DNA from: Jonesia quinghaiensis DSM 15701
GTDB lineage: Bacteria; Actinomycetota; Actinomycetes; Actinomycetales; Cellulomonadaceae
Assembly: GCF_000423205.1 (NCBI RefSeq)
Contig: NZ_AUHN01000011.1
Span: 1 to 64,000, forward strand
Direction: 5' to 3'
DNA length: 64,000 nucleotides
Shown here piece by piece: positions 1 through 10,665 of this stretch (position 1 is the first letter of the stretch; each line of letters begins with the position of its first letter). A model generated the notes under the pieces. That model saw only the letters and a program-made list of their open reading frames with translations, searched no databases and had not been told where the DNA came from. The position numbers and the translations under genes were made by a program.

Positions 1-545
1 CAGCCTTCATCCATACAAAGAAAATCCCAACCCCACAACAACCACAAAAGCAGTCATCGCAAAATTGAATAAAAACGATCCCCCAACCACCAACAAATAG
101 CAGCCAGAAAACCACAAACAAACTCTACAAAACAAACACACTATTGAGATAACAAACAACAAACCCACCACGCGAAACCAACCAAAAACCCGGCCAATCC
201 CGCCGCTAAGGCAACTTCTCAACCCTACCAGAACCTCACCAGCGATGCAAACCCCGTGTGTGACACACAGTCACACAACAACAGCCCAACACCAACCAGC
301 AAAAACCCACACACAAGGCCAAGAACAACCCGCCAAGCGGGCCGAGAAACAACACTACAACACCCCAACCCCACAACGCAACAAACGCCAAAACACAACG
401 ATTCGCCAATGAAAATGTGCCCTCACAAGGGATTTTAGGGTGACCGCCCGATGTGCTCAATAATGTGATCCGCGCAATGCTTTGATCGCGCATCGGCGAT
501 TCTTCCGTGGGACAGCATCGAATACTCTTGCCCCCATAAACAAAA
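1..545. other. Gene-free A/C-rich stretch
   Basis: I see no credible gene here. The plus strand is strongly enriched in A and C (runs of CAA, CAC and CCA) and poor in T and G up to about 430. The short open frames on both strands lack ribosome-binding sites and recognisable protein character. A short dyad, TGTGTG-A-CACACA, lies at 257-269. The stretch may be the far end of a neighbouring intergenic region outside the window. Confidence 0.5.
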
Positions 546-583
546 GTGGCGTGGAGTTCAGAACGACCTGAACTCCACGCCAC
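546..583 (-). terminator. Rho-independent terminator of the first PiT operon
   Basis: A perfect 15-bp inverted repeat (546-560 with 569-583) encloses an 8-nt loop. Read on the minus strand it is followed by TTTTGTTTAT. It lies about 65 bases past the stop of the small membrane gene, so it should end the minus-strand phosphate transporter transcript. Confidence 0.8.
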
Positions 584-648
584 ATCGAGAGCAACCAACA
601 ACTAGTCATCTCAGTGGGTGGATTGCCCACTGACAACGACACAAAGAC

Positions 649-891
649 CTACGCATGGCCTCCTGCTGCCAGAAACAAAACACCGGCAACAATCGCACCA
701 ATACACACACCAAAGCACACGACACCCCAGGCTTTACGCCCAACCGATATCGCAACAACATCGCCACTAGGTGTGGTCTGCGGGGTGAAGGCTCGCACCC
801 CCAACGCGAACAATGTAGGTAACCCAGCGCCAAGAACAATTCCCGCAACCACAACAGCGAGAAGCGCATCGAATTCGATGAATGCAGACAT
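649..891 (-). CDS. Small two-helix membrane protein in PiT operon
   Basis: This 80-residue protein has two predicted transmembrane segments, about residues 8-33 and 54-76, and a short polar loop between them. Its ATG shares one base with the TGA stop of the phosphate transporter gene (TGATG arrangement), so the two are almost certainly translationally coupled. Similar small membrane proteins sit behind PiT genes in other actinobacteria, which suggests an accessory role. I recognise no catalytic motif and assign no function. A strong hairpin terminator follows. Confidence 0.7.
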   Translation of the reverse strand: MSAFIEFDALLAVVVAGIVLGAGLPTLFALGVRAFTPQTTPSGDVVAISVGRKAWGVVCFGVCIGAIVAGVLFLAAGGHA

Positions 892-2186
892 CAGCGAGCC
901 TCTTCCTTCGGTTCAGGAGCAGTGTCATCTGTACCCGCTGTTGCGACAGCAACCAGAACTTCCGCTTCTGCGGGATCCTGTGAGGTAGTGGCAGGAGGGT
1001 CAGTCACATCGGATGCAACAGCATCGGCGGCTTCTGGCGAACGGCGAGCACCAATACCAATGGGCTCATTCGCATCATCCTGCCAATCCTCGTTGACGTT
1101 GTCAGGATTAACCGGCTGACGGCGAGAAGCGAGGAATAACCACGTAGAGACAGCAATAAGCAAAGCAAACACAGTGATGGAACCTGCCGCCCCACCCAAA
1201 CCATGTTGAATGCCGTAGCACACGGCCCCAACCAAACCAGCTGCAGGCAGCGTAATCATCCACGCGAGGAACATGCGCTTCGCAACACCCCAACGCACCT
1301 TAGCTCCAGGCATACCAACACCAGAACCCATGACCGAACCAGTAGCCACGTGCGTTGTTGACAGCGAATACCCAAAGTGTGAGGACATCAAGATCACGGC
1401 AGCTGACGAAGTCTCGGCGGCCATACCTTGGCGCGAATCAATCTCAACGAGCCCTTTACCCAAGGTGCGAATGACACGCCAACCACCGGTATAGGTGCCC
1501 AACGCCATGAATGACGCACAAGAAATGATGACCCACAGGGGCACCGAGGAATCAGCTGGCGCAGCACCAGCAGCAATGAGCGCAAGAAGGATGATTCCCA
1601 TCGACTTCTGTGCATCATTTGTGCCGTGAGCCAGCGACACCAGGGAAGCAGAACCAATTTGCCCCCAACGGAAAGTTTTCTCCTGCGTTTCCTTCGGGAT
1701 ACCCGCAGTGATGCGAGCAACGATCCACGTTCCAATGCCCGCAACCAAGATGGCGAGCAGTGGTGCGATCAACGCTGGAAGCAAAACCTTAGCGATCACC
1801 CCTGTCCACAACACGCCAGCTACACCGCTAGCAGCCAGCACGGCGCCAACCATGCCGCCAACCAGTGCGTGAGAAGAAGACGAAGGGATCCCATACAGCC
1901 ATGTGATGAGATTCCATACGATCCCGCCGACCAGGCCAGCCAAAACCACCTCAAGGGTAATCACGTTGGCATCAACAATGCCTTTAGCGATGGTTGCGGC
2001 GACAGCAAGCGACAGAAAAGCGCCAACAAAGTTCAGTACTGCCGATAGTGCCACCGCGACTTTAGGGCGAAGCGCCCGGGTCGCAATTGACGTGGCCATT
2101 GCATTGCCTGTGTCGTGGAAGCCGTTCGTAAAATCGAACGCCAGGGCAGTAGCCACGACCAGGACGAGGAGAGTCATCTCGTTCAC
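891..2186 (-). CDS. pit: PiT family inorganic phosphate transporter
   Basis: This is a 431-residue inner-membrane permease that should import inorganic phosphate with a cation. The PiT signature FDFTNGFHDTGNAMATSIAT lies near residues 17-36, and the inverted-repeat counterpart GTNDAQKSMGIILL is near residue 190. About eleven hydrophobic segments are visible. The last ~75 residues form a polar Glu/Asp/Ala-rich cytoplasmic tail not seen in the second PiT of this window (30208-31212). The listed start is GTG; an ATG three codons later is an equally good choice. The gene heads a two-gene operon, and two 11-bp direct repeats resembling a PHO box lie about 60-85 bases upstream, suggesting control by phosphate starvation. 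Confidence 0.93.
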   Translation of the reverse strand: MNEMTLLVLVVATALAFDFTNGFHDTGNAMATSIATRALRPKVAVALSAVLNFVGAFLSLAVAATIAKGIVDANVITLEVVLAGLVGGIVWNLITWLYGIPSSSSHALVGGMVGAVLAASGVAGVLWTGVIAKVLLPALIAPLLAILVAGIGTWIVARITAGIPKETQEKTFRWGQIGSASLVSLAHGTNDAQKSMGIILLALIAAGAAPADSSVPLWVIISCASFMALGTYTGGWRVIRTLGKGLVEIDSRQGMAAETSSAAVILMSSHFGYSLSTTHVATGSVMGSGVGMPGAKVRWGVAKRMFLAWMITLPAAGLVGAVCYGIQHGLGGAAGSITVFALLIAVSTWLFLASRRQPVNPDNVNEDWQDDANEPIGIGARRSPEAADAVASDVTDPPATTSQDPAEAEVLVAVATAGTDDTAPEPKEEAR

Positions 2187-2248
2187 GGGATTAATAGTGC
2201 CGGTTAATGTCGTTAACGCAAACCAACTTCAACCACGCTTCCACTGGC

Positions 2249-2270
2249 GTTCACCTGTTGTTCATTTTTT
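2249..2270. promoter_or_regulatory. PHO-box-like direct repeat upstream of pit
   Basis: Two adjacent 11-bp units, GTTCACCTGTT and GTTCATTTTTT, form the direct-repeat architecture of actinobacterial PhoP sites (GTTCA-type half sites at 11-bp pitch). A further GTTCACCC lies on the minus strand near 2311-2319. Its position between the divergent helicase and pit genes fits phosphate control of pit. PhoP binding is inferred from pattern only. Confidence 0.5.
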
Positions 2271-2397
2271 AACGGCGTGTTGTGGGAACTGTGCCACTGG
2301 CGTGTCGAATTGGGTGAACGGAAAGTGACCGCCACCACGAAAAATCTCATCAGGTGGATCAACGTCAACGACACCCACAACCCCCCACAATAGGAAG

Positions 2398-4929
2398 GTG
2401 CCACGAAACGACGAACTGCTCGACATCCTCACCGCCGGGGGGCGCAGAAACGAGCGCCTGCGGCACGTCCACACGATCAATGCCCAGCAAGGACAAACAT
2501 CGCAATGGCCTAACTGGGTTAACGAAGATGTGGCGCACGCCCTCAAAGAACGCGGCGCCCAAGAACCGTGGACGCACCAAGTAGCAGCAGCACAAGCAGC
2601 CTGGGACGGGCACCACGTGGCTCTAGCGACCTCCACCGGGTCAGGCAAATCCCTGGCCTACTGGGTCCCCACTTTGTCCACAATACGCGCAAGCAAAGAC
2701 CAATCAACGCGGCGCATCGAGCACGCCCGACATTCAGTAACCGCACTGTACCTTGCCCCCACCAAAGCCCTGGCCCACGACCAACACCATGCGCTCACGC
2801 AGCTGCTCGGAGCAGGCAACATCACGGACATCTCAGCGGAACCCTGCGACGGAGACACCCCCTTCGAATCGAGACGTTGGATCCAAGCACACGGTGACAT
2901 TGTGCTCACCAACCCCGACTACCTGCACTACTCACTCCTCCCCCAACACCAACGCTGGTCAAGGTTCCTGCGATCGCTGCGCTACGTCATCATTGACGAA
3001 GGGCACGTGTACCGCGGTGTGTTTGGCGCACACGTCGCCCTCGTCCTGCGCAGACTCCGCCGCCTCGCTGCGCACTACAACGGAGACGAGCAACTGCAAT
3101 GCATCGTGGCCTCCGCTACGACAGCTGAACCTGCCGCCAGCACCGCGCGACTCATCGGGGAAACACCAGAAACTATCCGTGCAATCACCCACGATCACTC
3201 ACCACGAGGCCGCAAAACCATAGCCCTGTGGCAACCTCCTACCCTCGACCTCACAAACACTCAAGCGCCCGGCACCCCCACAGCCGATGACTCCCCTTTT
3301 AGTGCACTTCTTGATTCCTCTGCGCAATGGAGCGCAATTGACGATGACCTCACCGGCCCCGCCACACCGCGCGGCGACGACATCACCGGGCTCCTGCCCG
3401 ATGCCCCACTCCCCGCAGCACCACGACGAAGCGCAACATCGGAAGCAACCGACCTACTCGCAGACCTGACCGCCCATGGAGCCCGCACCCTCGCCTTCAC
3501 GCGATCCCGGCGGGCCGCAGAATTCGTTGCCCTCCACACCCAAGAAGCGCTACAACATTCCATGCCGCGCTTAGCCAATACCGTCGCCGCATACCGCGGC
3601 GGATATCTCCCTGAGGAACGCCGCGCCTTAGAGGCACAAGTGCGTAACGGAACGATACGCTGCCTAGCCACAACCAATGCCCTCGAACTCGGAATAGACA
3701 TCAGCGGACTCGATGCCGTGGCCATCATCGGATGGCCAGGGACCCGCACCTCCCTGTGGCAACAAGCAGGCCGGGCAGGCCGCGCCGGACAAGACGGGTT
3801 AGTTGTCTTCATCGCGCGCGAAGACCCACTGGACACCTACCTGGTGAACAACCCTGACGCTATCTTCGGAGCGCCGCTGGAAGCCACCATCTTTGACCCG
3901 CATAACCCCTACGTTCTCGGAGGGCACCTGTGCGCAGCAGCCGCCGAACTCCCCATCAAAGCGCACGATGTCACACGCTGGTTTGGTGGCGAGGCGGCCC
4001 ACGCAGTACTCGACAAACTCACCGCCCGGGGAACACTACGGCAGCGCACATCGGGATGGTATTGGACGCACGACTCAAACGCAGCTGACTTCACAAGCAT
4101 CCGCGGCGACAACACCCCAACAGTGCAAGTTGTGGAACGTTCCACCGGACGACTCCTTGGCACAGTTGACGGTTCAGCTGCCGACGGGCAAGTCCACGAC
4201 GGGGCGGTTTACACCCACCAAGGGGAGTCCTACGTTGTTGCCCACTACGACTGGGAGGAAGGAACCGCACTGGTTGATCGCGAAGTTGTTGCCTACTCCA
4301 CCTGGTCGCGCGACGTCACCTCGATCGAAATACTCGACACCGGACGCACCACCACATGGCAGGACACCGGCGTCGAGTGGGCCTGGGGGCAAGTCAATGT
4401 TCACGGGCAAGTCACCGGGTTCAGCCGCCGACGCATTCCCAGCGGTGAAATACTCTCCAACGACACCCTTGACCTGCCCACCCGGACCCTGACCACAAGC
4501 GCCGTGTGGTGGACACTGACCGCAGATCTGCTCACCACCGCACAACTAGACCTAGAAGAAATCCCCGGAGCGCTCCACGCAGCAGAACACGCCGCCATTG
4601 GGCTCCTCCCCCTCATTGCAACCTGCGACCGGTGGGACCTTGGCGGGGTCTCCACCGCACTGCACGTGGACACAGAGATGGCAACGATCTTCGTCTACGA
4701 TGCACTGCCCGGTGGGGCCGGGTTCGCCGAACGGGGCTTCACCCAAGCCCGACAGTGGATGACAGCAACGCTTTCAGCACTCACAGCATGCGGATGCGCG
4801 GACGGTTGCCCCAGTTGTGTGCAGTCACCAAAATGCGGGAACGGCAACAACCCACTCAGCAAAGACGGCGCCATCCGGCTGCTCCACGTGATGCTTCACG
4901 GTTCACTGAACGACACCGTGCAGCACTGA
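2398..4929 (+). CDS. DEAD/DEAH-box helicase with C-terminal DUF1998 (MrfA/YprA-like)
   Basis: This 843-residue superfamily 2 helicase probably acts in DNA repair; the Bacillus member MrfA works on mitomycin C damage. The Q-motif region WTHQ is near residue 57, Walker A STGSGKS near 79-85, DEGH near 200 and SAT near 240. Motif VI, QQAGRAGRAG, is near 455. A C-terminal four-cysteine cluster of CxC...CPxC...C type is near 799-815, as in DUF1998 proteins with a metal site. The GTG start abuts a purine-rich stretch, so the true start could be slightly different. In actinobacteria this gene commonly borders the Tad locus, as it does here. A conserved C-terminal block and full length indicate an intact gene. 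Confidence 0.92.
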   Translation: MPRNDELLDILTAGGRRNERLRHVHTINAQQGQTSQWPNWVNEDVAHALKERGAQEPWTHQVAAAQAAWDGHHVALATSTGSGKSLAYWVPTLSTIRASKDQSTRRIEHARHSVTALYLAPTKALAHDQHHALTQLLGAGNITDISAEPCDGDTPFESRRWIQAHGDIVLTNPDYLHYSLLPQHQRWSRFLRSLRYVIIDEGHVYRGVFGAHVALVLRRLRRLAAHYNGDEQLQCIVASATTAEPAASTARLIGETPETIRAITHDHSPRGRKTIALWQPPTLDLTNTQAPGTPTADDSPFSALLDSSAQWSAIDDDLTGPATPRGDDITGLLPDAPLPAAPRRSATSEATDLLADLTAHGARTLAFTRSRRAAEFVALHTQEALQHSMPRLANTVAAYRGGYLPEERRALEAQVRNGTIRCLATTNALELGIDISGLDAVAIIGWPGTRTSLWQQAGRAGRAGQDGLVVFIAREDPLDTYLVNNPDAIFGAPLEATIFDPHNPYVLGGHLCAAAAELPIKAHDVTRWFGGEAAHAVLDKLTARGTLRQRTSGWYWTHDSNAADFTSIRGDNTPTVQVVERSTGRLLGTVDGSAADGQVHDGAVYTHQGESYVVAHYDWEEGTALVDREVVAYSTWSRDVTSIEILDTGRTTTWQDTGVEWAWGQVNVHGQVTGFSRRRIPSGEILSNDTLDLPTRTLTTSAVWWTLTADLLTTAQLDLEEIPGALHAAEHAAIGLLPLIATCDRWDLGGVSTALHVDTEMATIFVYDALPGGAGFAERGFTQARQWMTATLSALTACGCADGCPSCVQSPKCGNGNNPLSKDGAIRLLHVMLHGSLNDTVQH

Positions 4930-4981
4930 CCACGAAGCAGCGCAGACGTTGAGGGAGGGGTAGGCGCGAACGCTTTTGCTA

Positions 4982-6376
<1,395 letters not shown>

Positions 6377-6395
6377 TCAGTGTGCGCTGCTGGGG

Positions 6396-6869
6396 TCATG
6401 CTGCGCGTGCCGAGCGGGTCACCGAAAACCCCATCACACGTACCGTTACCTCCACAGACACAACATCGTCTGTCACTGAGCAACTCATACGAGCCCCAGG
6501 CTCACTCACGGACAGTAAATGCTCCGCGGCGTCACATGGAGAGCCCTGCGCTAAGCCCTCAGTAGGACCAAGAATGAAAGAGCTATTGAACAGCACGTTC
6601 GCACCAGCAAGCGCTGCGAAGTCAGCAGTTGATTGAGCCCGAGCACCAGCGGCATGCACACCGCCAATAGTAAAAAGGACCCCGGCAAGTACCGCCCACA
6701 CAGCGATAACTGCGAGCGCAGTGACGCTGACAGAACCGTTTTCATGACGGTGAGTGTGGGGAAGCCACTTGGTTGTGCGGGACGGAGAGTGGTTACTGGG
6801 ACCGGGGTGGCAGGTGAGGGTTGGCTGGCGGCTGAAGCCGGGTTGGTGGTTATGGGCGGGTTGGGGCAC
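6396..6869 (-). CDS. TadG/TadE-like pilus-associated secreted protein (Rv3654c-type)
   Basis: A 157-residue protein and the last gene of the Tad operon. After a ~45-residue polar N terminus comes HENGSVSVTALAVIAVWAVLAG, an N-terminal membrane segment with the G/E-S-V-S pattern of Tad minor pseudopilins. ARAQSTADFAALAGA follows, the hallmark of the helicase/secretion neighbourhood TadE-like family. I choose the GTG at 6867-6869 because AGGAGGG sits six bases upstream; it overlaps the 3' end of the preceding TadE gene by 20 bases. Two cysteines in the extracytoplasmic part (near 121 and 137) could form a disulfide. It probably belongs to the pilus or its surface complex. Confidence 0.72.
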   Translation of the reverse strand: MPQPAHNHQPGFSRQPTLTCHPGPSNHSPSRTTKWLPHTHRHENGSVSVTALAVIAVWAVLAGVLFTIGGVHAAGARAQSTADFAALAGANVLFNSSFILGPTEGLAQGSPCDAAEHLLSVSEPGARMSCSVTDDVVSVEVTVRVMGFSVTRSARAA

Positions 6870-7245
6870 CGAGACCCTCCTCGTCGAGTGCGGTTGCGGA
6901 CGCTTTGAGGGTGAACCCGGGGAGGGTAACTCCGATGATTTTGACGCGTCTGGTGGCTTGCGTGTGCACCCATCCTGGGGTTCGTGTGGTGGTAATTGCA
7001 GTGATTGTTGCGGGCGTGTAGGTGGTTCCAATGGAGGCAGCACGGGCGGCTTGTTGCGCTTCGGCGATGACGGCGACATGTTGGTGTGCTGCGCTGGCAA
7101 TGGATAGGAGGAGGGCAAGAAGGGCGACTATTGCTGGCAGGATGATGGCGAATTCGACGGTTGCACTGCCTTGTTCGCTGTTTGTTGTGGCGTCGATGCT
7201 TGGCCGATTCTTGTTAGAGAGGGTTATGCGTTGTGGTGTTGTCAT
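6850..7245 (-). CDS. tadE: TadE-like minor pseudopilin
   Basis: This 131-residue protein has the TadE hallmark SEQGSATVEFAIILPAIVALL at about residues 23-43: a short cytoplasmic leader, then E-Q-G-S-A-T-V-E-F and a single hydrophobic helix. The extracytoplasmic part carries AHQHVAVIAEAQQAARAAS. It should be processed by the prepilin peptidase and act as a minor pilin of the Flp/Tad pilus. The ATG is preceded by AAGGAC at good spacing. It lies between the DUF4244 pilin-like gene and the TadG-like gene on the same strand. Confidence 0.85.
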   Translation of the reverse strand: MTTPQRITLSNKNRPSIDATTNSEQGSATVEFAIILPAIVALLALLLSIASAAHQHVAVIAEAQQAARAASIGTTYTPATITAITTTRTPGWVHTQATRRVKIIGVTLPGFTLKASATALDEEGLGAPTRP

Positions 7246-7310
7246 GGGTGTTGTCCTTGCGCGGGGGCTTGGTGGGGCGCTGGGGGTAGCGCCCCACCGT
7301 TTGTGTTGGG

Positions 7311-7553
7311 TTACCCCACGACGGATAGTGCACCTTCGACGATGCTGGTGAGGAGTGACTTCACAGTGTCACTTTTGAGGAGGACCACGAGCACACCGGC
7401 GAATGCGGCGGCTGCGACCATGACAATGGCGTATTCGGTGGTGGCCATGCCTTGTTCGTTGGTGTCGTTGATGCGTTGGCGGGCTCGGCGGGTGATTGTG
7501 GTGGTGATGCCGTGAGCGTTGCGGCGGGTGAGGTGTTGCACGGTGTTTTTCAT
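7311..7553 (-). CDS. Flp pilin-like DUF4244 protein
   Basis: This 80-residue protein should be the major pilin-like subunit of the Tad system. NEQGMATTEYAIVMVAAAAFAGVL (about residues 32-55) has the Flp-type G-M-A-T-T-E-Y cleavage region followed by one transmembrane helix and a short C-terminal tail. The 31-residue basic leader is long for a classical Flp but typical of DUF4244 proteins. AAAGGAA precedes the ATG. In related actinobacteria this gene directly follows tadC; here tadC is about 4.9 kb away because a restriction-modification island lies between, so this gene may now depend on its own promoter. Confidence 0.85.
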   Translation of the reverse strand: MKNTVQHLTRRNAHGITTTITRRARQRINDTNEQGMATTEYAIVMVAAAAFAGVLVVLLKSDTVKSLLTSIVEGALSVVG

Positions 7554-7639
7554 GGTGGTTCCTTTCCACAGGGTTGCTCTGTGTGATTCACAGTGCTGCC
7601 AGCCTGTCAGAGGGGAAGGAATACCTTCTGCGGAGCGTG

Positions 7640-9337
7640 ATGCGTGAAGTGTTTTCTGTGGATATCCCAGTATCTAGCGTGGTGTGGATAACTCATCAGT
7701 TCGTCAACTATCTCGAAACTGAGTAACTTGCGCAGGCTTCACTTGATCAGGTTGGCGATGTGCAACTATCGCATCTCGCTAAGTGGCTTTATGTCGATCA
7801 CCCCACCGCCGGCCGTGCAAACCTATGCAAAAGTTTCAAAATACGTTTCCTCACCGCGGCTCTCTCTAAGGAAGAGAGGTATCGCTTCACTTCATCGTGG
7901 GTATACCGCGGAGGAAGCAGCAAGGAAAAAATCAACCCCGCAGAGATCTTCGTGCGCGCCATTCGAGATGTCCGAGGACGTTTGATCACCGCTCAGAGCC
8001 TAATCCACCGGCCACCAATCACAGAAGAAGTACTCAGTGCAGTTTCAGAAGGCGAGATATTTGGACAGCAGTAGGAACTTATCGCGGGCAACAGACGGAA
8101 GAGCAACAAGAGCGATCTTGTTTGACGCTTCAAAAAAGCTTCCACTCCCCGCGAGGATGAACTGCACCACTGGGCGAATTTCGTTGAAGCACTCTGCCCT
8201 ACCTACTCCAATGGGCAGTTCAGTGCCGCTCAACTGGCAGACCTAGTGAATAAACCTGACGACTTCGAGAAAATGTCCGAAAGTGATGATGGCGCCAGTA
8301 ATCTCACTGGGGCGCTGCCGGACGCACTTGAGGACGAGGCTGAAGCAGAAATCGGCAGTCACCTCACCCGCTAAGACACCTTGTCTGAAGGCGCGCAAGA
8401 ACTGTAGGCGCCTCCATATGGGCGCACGACGGAACGCACCAATACTCGTGATCGGCGACTTGGGGACATCATGCGCCTACTCGAGGAAAGACAGGAAGCC
8501 CAAGACGAAGTCTAGCCATTCCAAGTGGACAAGACTGTCAGGCGAATCAAATTTAAGCCCACCAATGTGCCTTCAAAAGGCTACCTTTTCAACCTGCTAT
8601 GTAGTTCACTCAACGGGGTCGTTAAAACCCGATCCAGTGAACTGATCTCCCTCTTCGAGGCTACTTTTTGTGAGGCATTCGATGCGACCCTTCCGAACAA
8701 TGCCGAAGTTCACACGTACGGAACATTGCGCAGAATCCCTCCCGGCAATTTCAAATGCACGAGCAACAACCATGACCGGCGCTTTCAATCGGTATCTGAA
8801 CTCCGCGGAGTGATTTTACTCCACAAGCGAGACTTTCACCCGAACGGCAGCGGAGACAACGTACTCGATCCTGTGACGTGGATACAGATGGGCGAGAACA
8901 ATGATGTTCTTCCGTACTACTACCGCACAGCAGGTCACGATTGGTACACGACGGTTGACCTCCCCACATTAGTCATTGATCGCCTGGGCGCACTCCGTCA
9001 CGAGTCAAACCCTCTGAGCGATCCGCAGATTATTGCTCTTGTGGATGAAGCAACTAAATTCAAACGAGAAGTAGTCTCGTTCGTCACTCATCGAGATGAC
9101 GAACCTCCTTTGGTCCATTTGCTGACGGCTACGGTGCTACTGCGGACTTCTGTTTTACAGGGAAGTTTTCTCACTGCTTGTTGTCCCAACCGCACAATTA
9201 GGATTGGTTACCAACCTTTGCTTCCTTCATTTTTGGTGAGCAGTAGCGTGCTCGTTGTCGGACATCGCTTGATAGATACGTTTACCTCTCTCAGTCGCCA
9301 TCAGCAGCCCCTTGTCACGTTCGACGTGAGCGGCTAA
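7640..9337 (+). pseudogene. Decayed long gene with six in-frame stop codons, family unknown
   Basis: One plus-strand frame starting at ATG 7640 (GGAG four bases upstream) reads protein-like sequence for at least 1.5 kb. It is broken by stops at 7724 (TAA), 8072 (TAG), 8123 (TGA), 8372 (TAA), 8405 (TAG) and 8513 (TAG). The pieces keep the same phase. The largest intact part, from about 8516, contains GYLFNLLCSSLNG, YYYRTAGHDWYTTVDLPTLV and EATKFKREVVSFVTHRDDEPP. The final ~50 codons run antisense into the methyltransferase gene and are probably not original. I do not recognise the family. Its place beside a type II methylase and endonuclease suggests a former partner or passenger of that island. 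Whether all six stops are genuine needs resequencing. Confidence 0.6.
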
Positions 9338-10612
9338 AACTTGCCGCACAACTCCGGTGTTCACACCGTTGCCCAACTGCTTGAAAGTTGCAGCGTCTTT
9401 CTGGTCGCCGAAGTTGAAATCGTCGCTCAGCCCTTGCAACCGCGCCGCCTCACGCCACGACAACCTACGCCCCAATGGCCCGATGATCGGTGTCTGTGTG
9501 ATAGCCACAAGCGCGGGAAGATGAGTCGGCCTCTTTACTCTGAGACCGGAAGGCCGAAGTGAGATAACGCAATCCCAGAGACTTGTAGCGTCTTGCGCCT
9601 GCCACTCGAGTTTGCGGCGCGACTCTGGGAATGTACGGACCCTCCTGAGCCAATCTTGCATCTGCGCATCCCCCATAAACAAACGCAGACTTTCGTATAA
9701 ATCGAAGTTCTTGCGCAGGAAGTCAGCCTTCCAAGCTGCTACGCCCTTCAGTTGCTCATCGTGCTCACGCTTTGATACCCAAGCCTCCGTCCAAATCGGA
9801 AAACCTGGCAGGCGGCGCAAGTACTGGCCAGCGAGACGCGCCTGATCGGCCCGCCAAGCACGCATGACCTGCACCATAAGGTCCCAGTGGTCGATCCATC
9901 CGCGCTCGGCGTCAGAGATCTCTGTGCCAGGGATACTTGACTGATTATCCATCGGCAGATCCTGGATCAAGTCCCATTCGCGTTGCATCAGCACTTTTTC
10001 AGGCAGGCGAATCGGTTCAGGTTCAGGATCCATGACCATTCCCTCTGGCACGAGCGTAGCTGTAATAAACAGCCGGTCACGGGTCTGAGGACGGCCTCCG
10101 TATTCGGGCGCGATCATGTGCGGGGAGAAGATCGCAGGAGCGGACGACACTTGGTAGCCCGCGTCACGCAGGTGGTCAATGATGACCTCCCATTCGTGAC
10201 GGTGACGAGGACCAACCAGATTACGGACGTTTTCAAGCACAATCAACGTGGGCTTACGGGCCCTCAATATCTTCTCGATATGGAAGAACAAAGTGCCCCG
10301 AACTTCGTCCATGCCACGCTGCGCACCGGACTTGGAGAATGGTTGACACGGGAACCCGCCCGCCAGCACATCATGCTCTGGCACGGTTACCCGCAAATCA
10401 TTGGCATCCTCCGTAATATCGCCAAGCGGGTCATGCCCCCAGTTACGGGCGTATACCAAAGCAGCAGCCTTATCAATCTCAACGGCGTACGCGTGCTCGC
10501 CTTCTAGCGATCTAAACACTGATGCAAAACCGCCGATACCAGCGAATAAGTCTGCATAGCGGAAGGCGGGTTCGAGTAAGTTATCGCTTGCACCATCTGA
10601 GAGTTCGAACAT
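9227..10612 (-). CDS. DNA (cytosine-5-)-methyltransferase
   Basis: A 461-residue C5-cytosine methylase, the protective half of a type II restriction-modification system. Motif I DLFAGIGG is at 21-28, motif IV GGFPCQPFS at 85-93 with catalytic Cys89, ENV at 127-129, and motif VIII QTRDRLF near 176-182. A long variable region of about 190-380 is the target-recognition domain, and motif X QLGNGVNTGV is near 420. All key residues are present, so the enzyme looks active. It lies 53 bases downstream of the endonuclease gene on the same strand, sharing one promoter. The target site cannot be read from the sequence. Confidence 0.93.
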   Translation of the reverse strand: MFELSDGASDNLLEPAFRYADLFAGIGGFASVFRSLEGEHAYAVEIDKAAALVYARNWGHDPLGDITEDANDLRVTVPEHDVLAGGFPCQPFSKSGAQRGMDEVRGTLFFHIEKILRARKPTLIVLENVRNLVGPRHRHEWEVIIDHLRDAGYQVSSAPAIFSPHMIAPEYGGRPQTRDRLFITATLVPEGMVMDPEPEPIRLPEKVLMQREWDLIQDLPMDNQSSIPGTEISDAERGWIDHWDLMVQVMRAWRADQARLAGQYLRRLPGFPIWTEAWVSKREHDEQLKGVAAWKADFLRKNFDLYESLRLFMGDAQMQDWLRRVRTFPESRRKLEWQAQDATSLWDCVISLRPSGLRVKRPTHLPALVAITQTPIIGPLGRRLSWREAARLQGLSDDFNFGDQKDAATFKQLGNGVNTGVVRQVLAAHVERDKGLLMATERGKRIYQAMSDNEHATAHQK

Positions 10613-10665
10613 GTGTTCAGCTTAGCTCGAGGTAACGATTGGCACAAGTTCCATCGAAAGCAAGT

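Noticed and set aside
259-275. TGTGA...TCACA as a CRP/GlxR-type site
   Set aside because: The spacing between half sites is seven bases instead of six and no gene follows it.
256-438. Small open frame near the window start
   Set aside because: No ribosome-binding site; the Thr/Pro/Asn-rich translation merely reflects the A/C-rich composition.
3261-3836. 191-codon open frame antisense to the helicase
   Set aside because: Arg/Ser-rich shadow opposite a well-supported helicase core containing its motifs.
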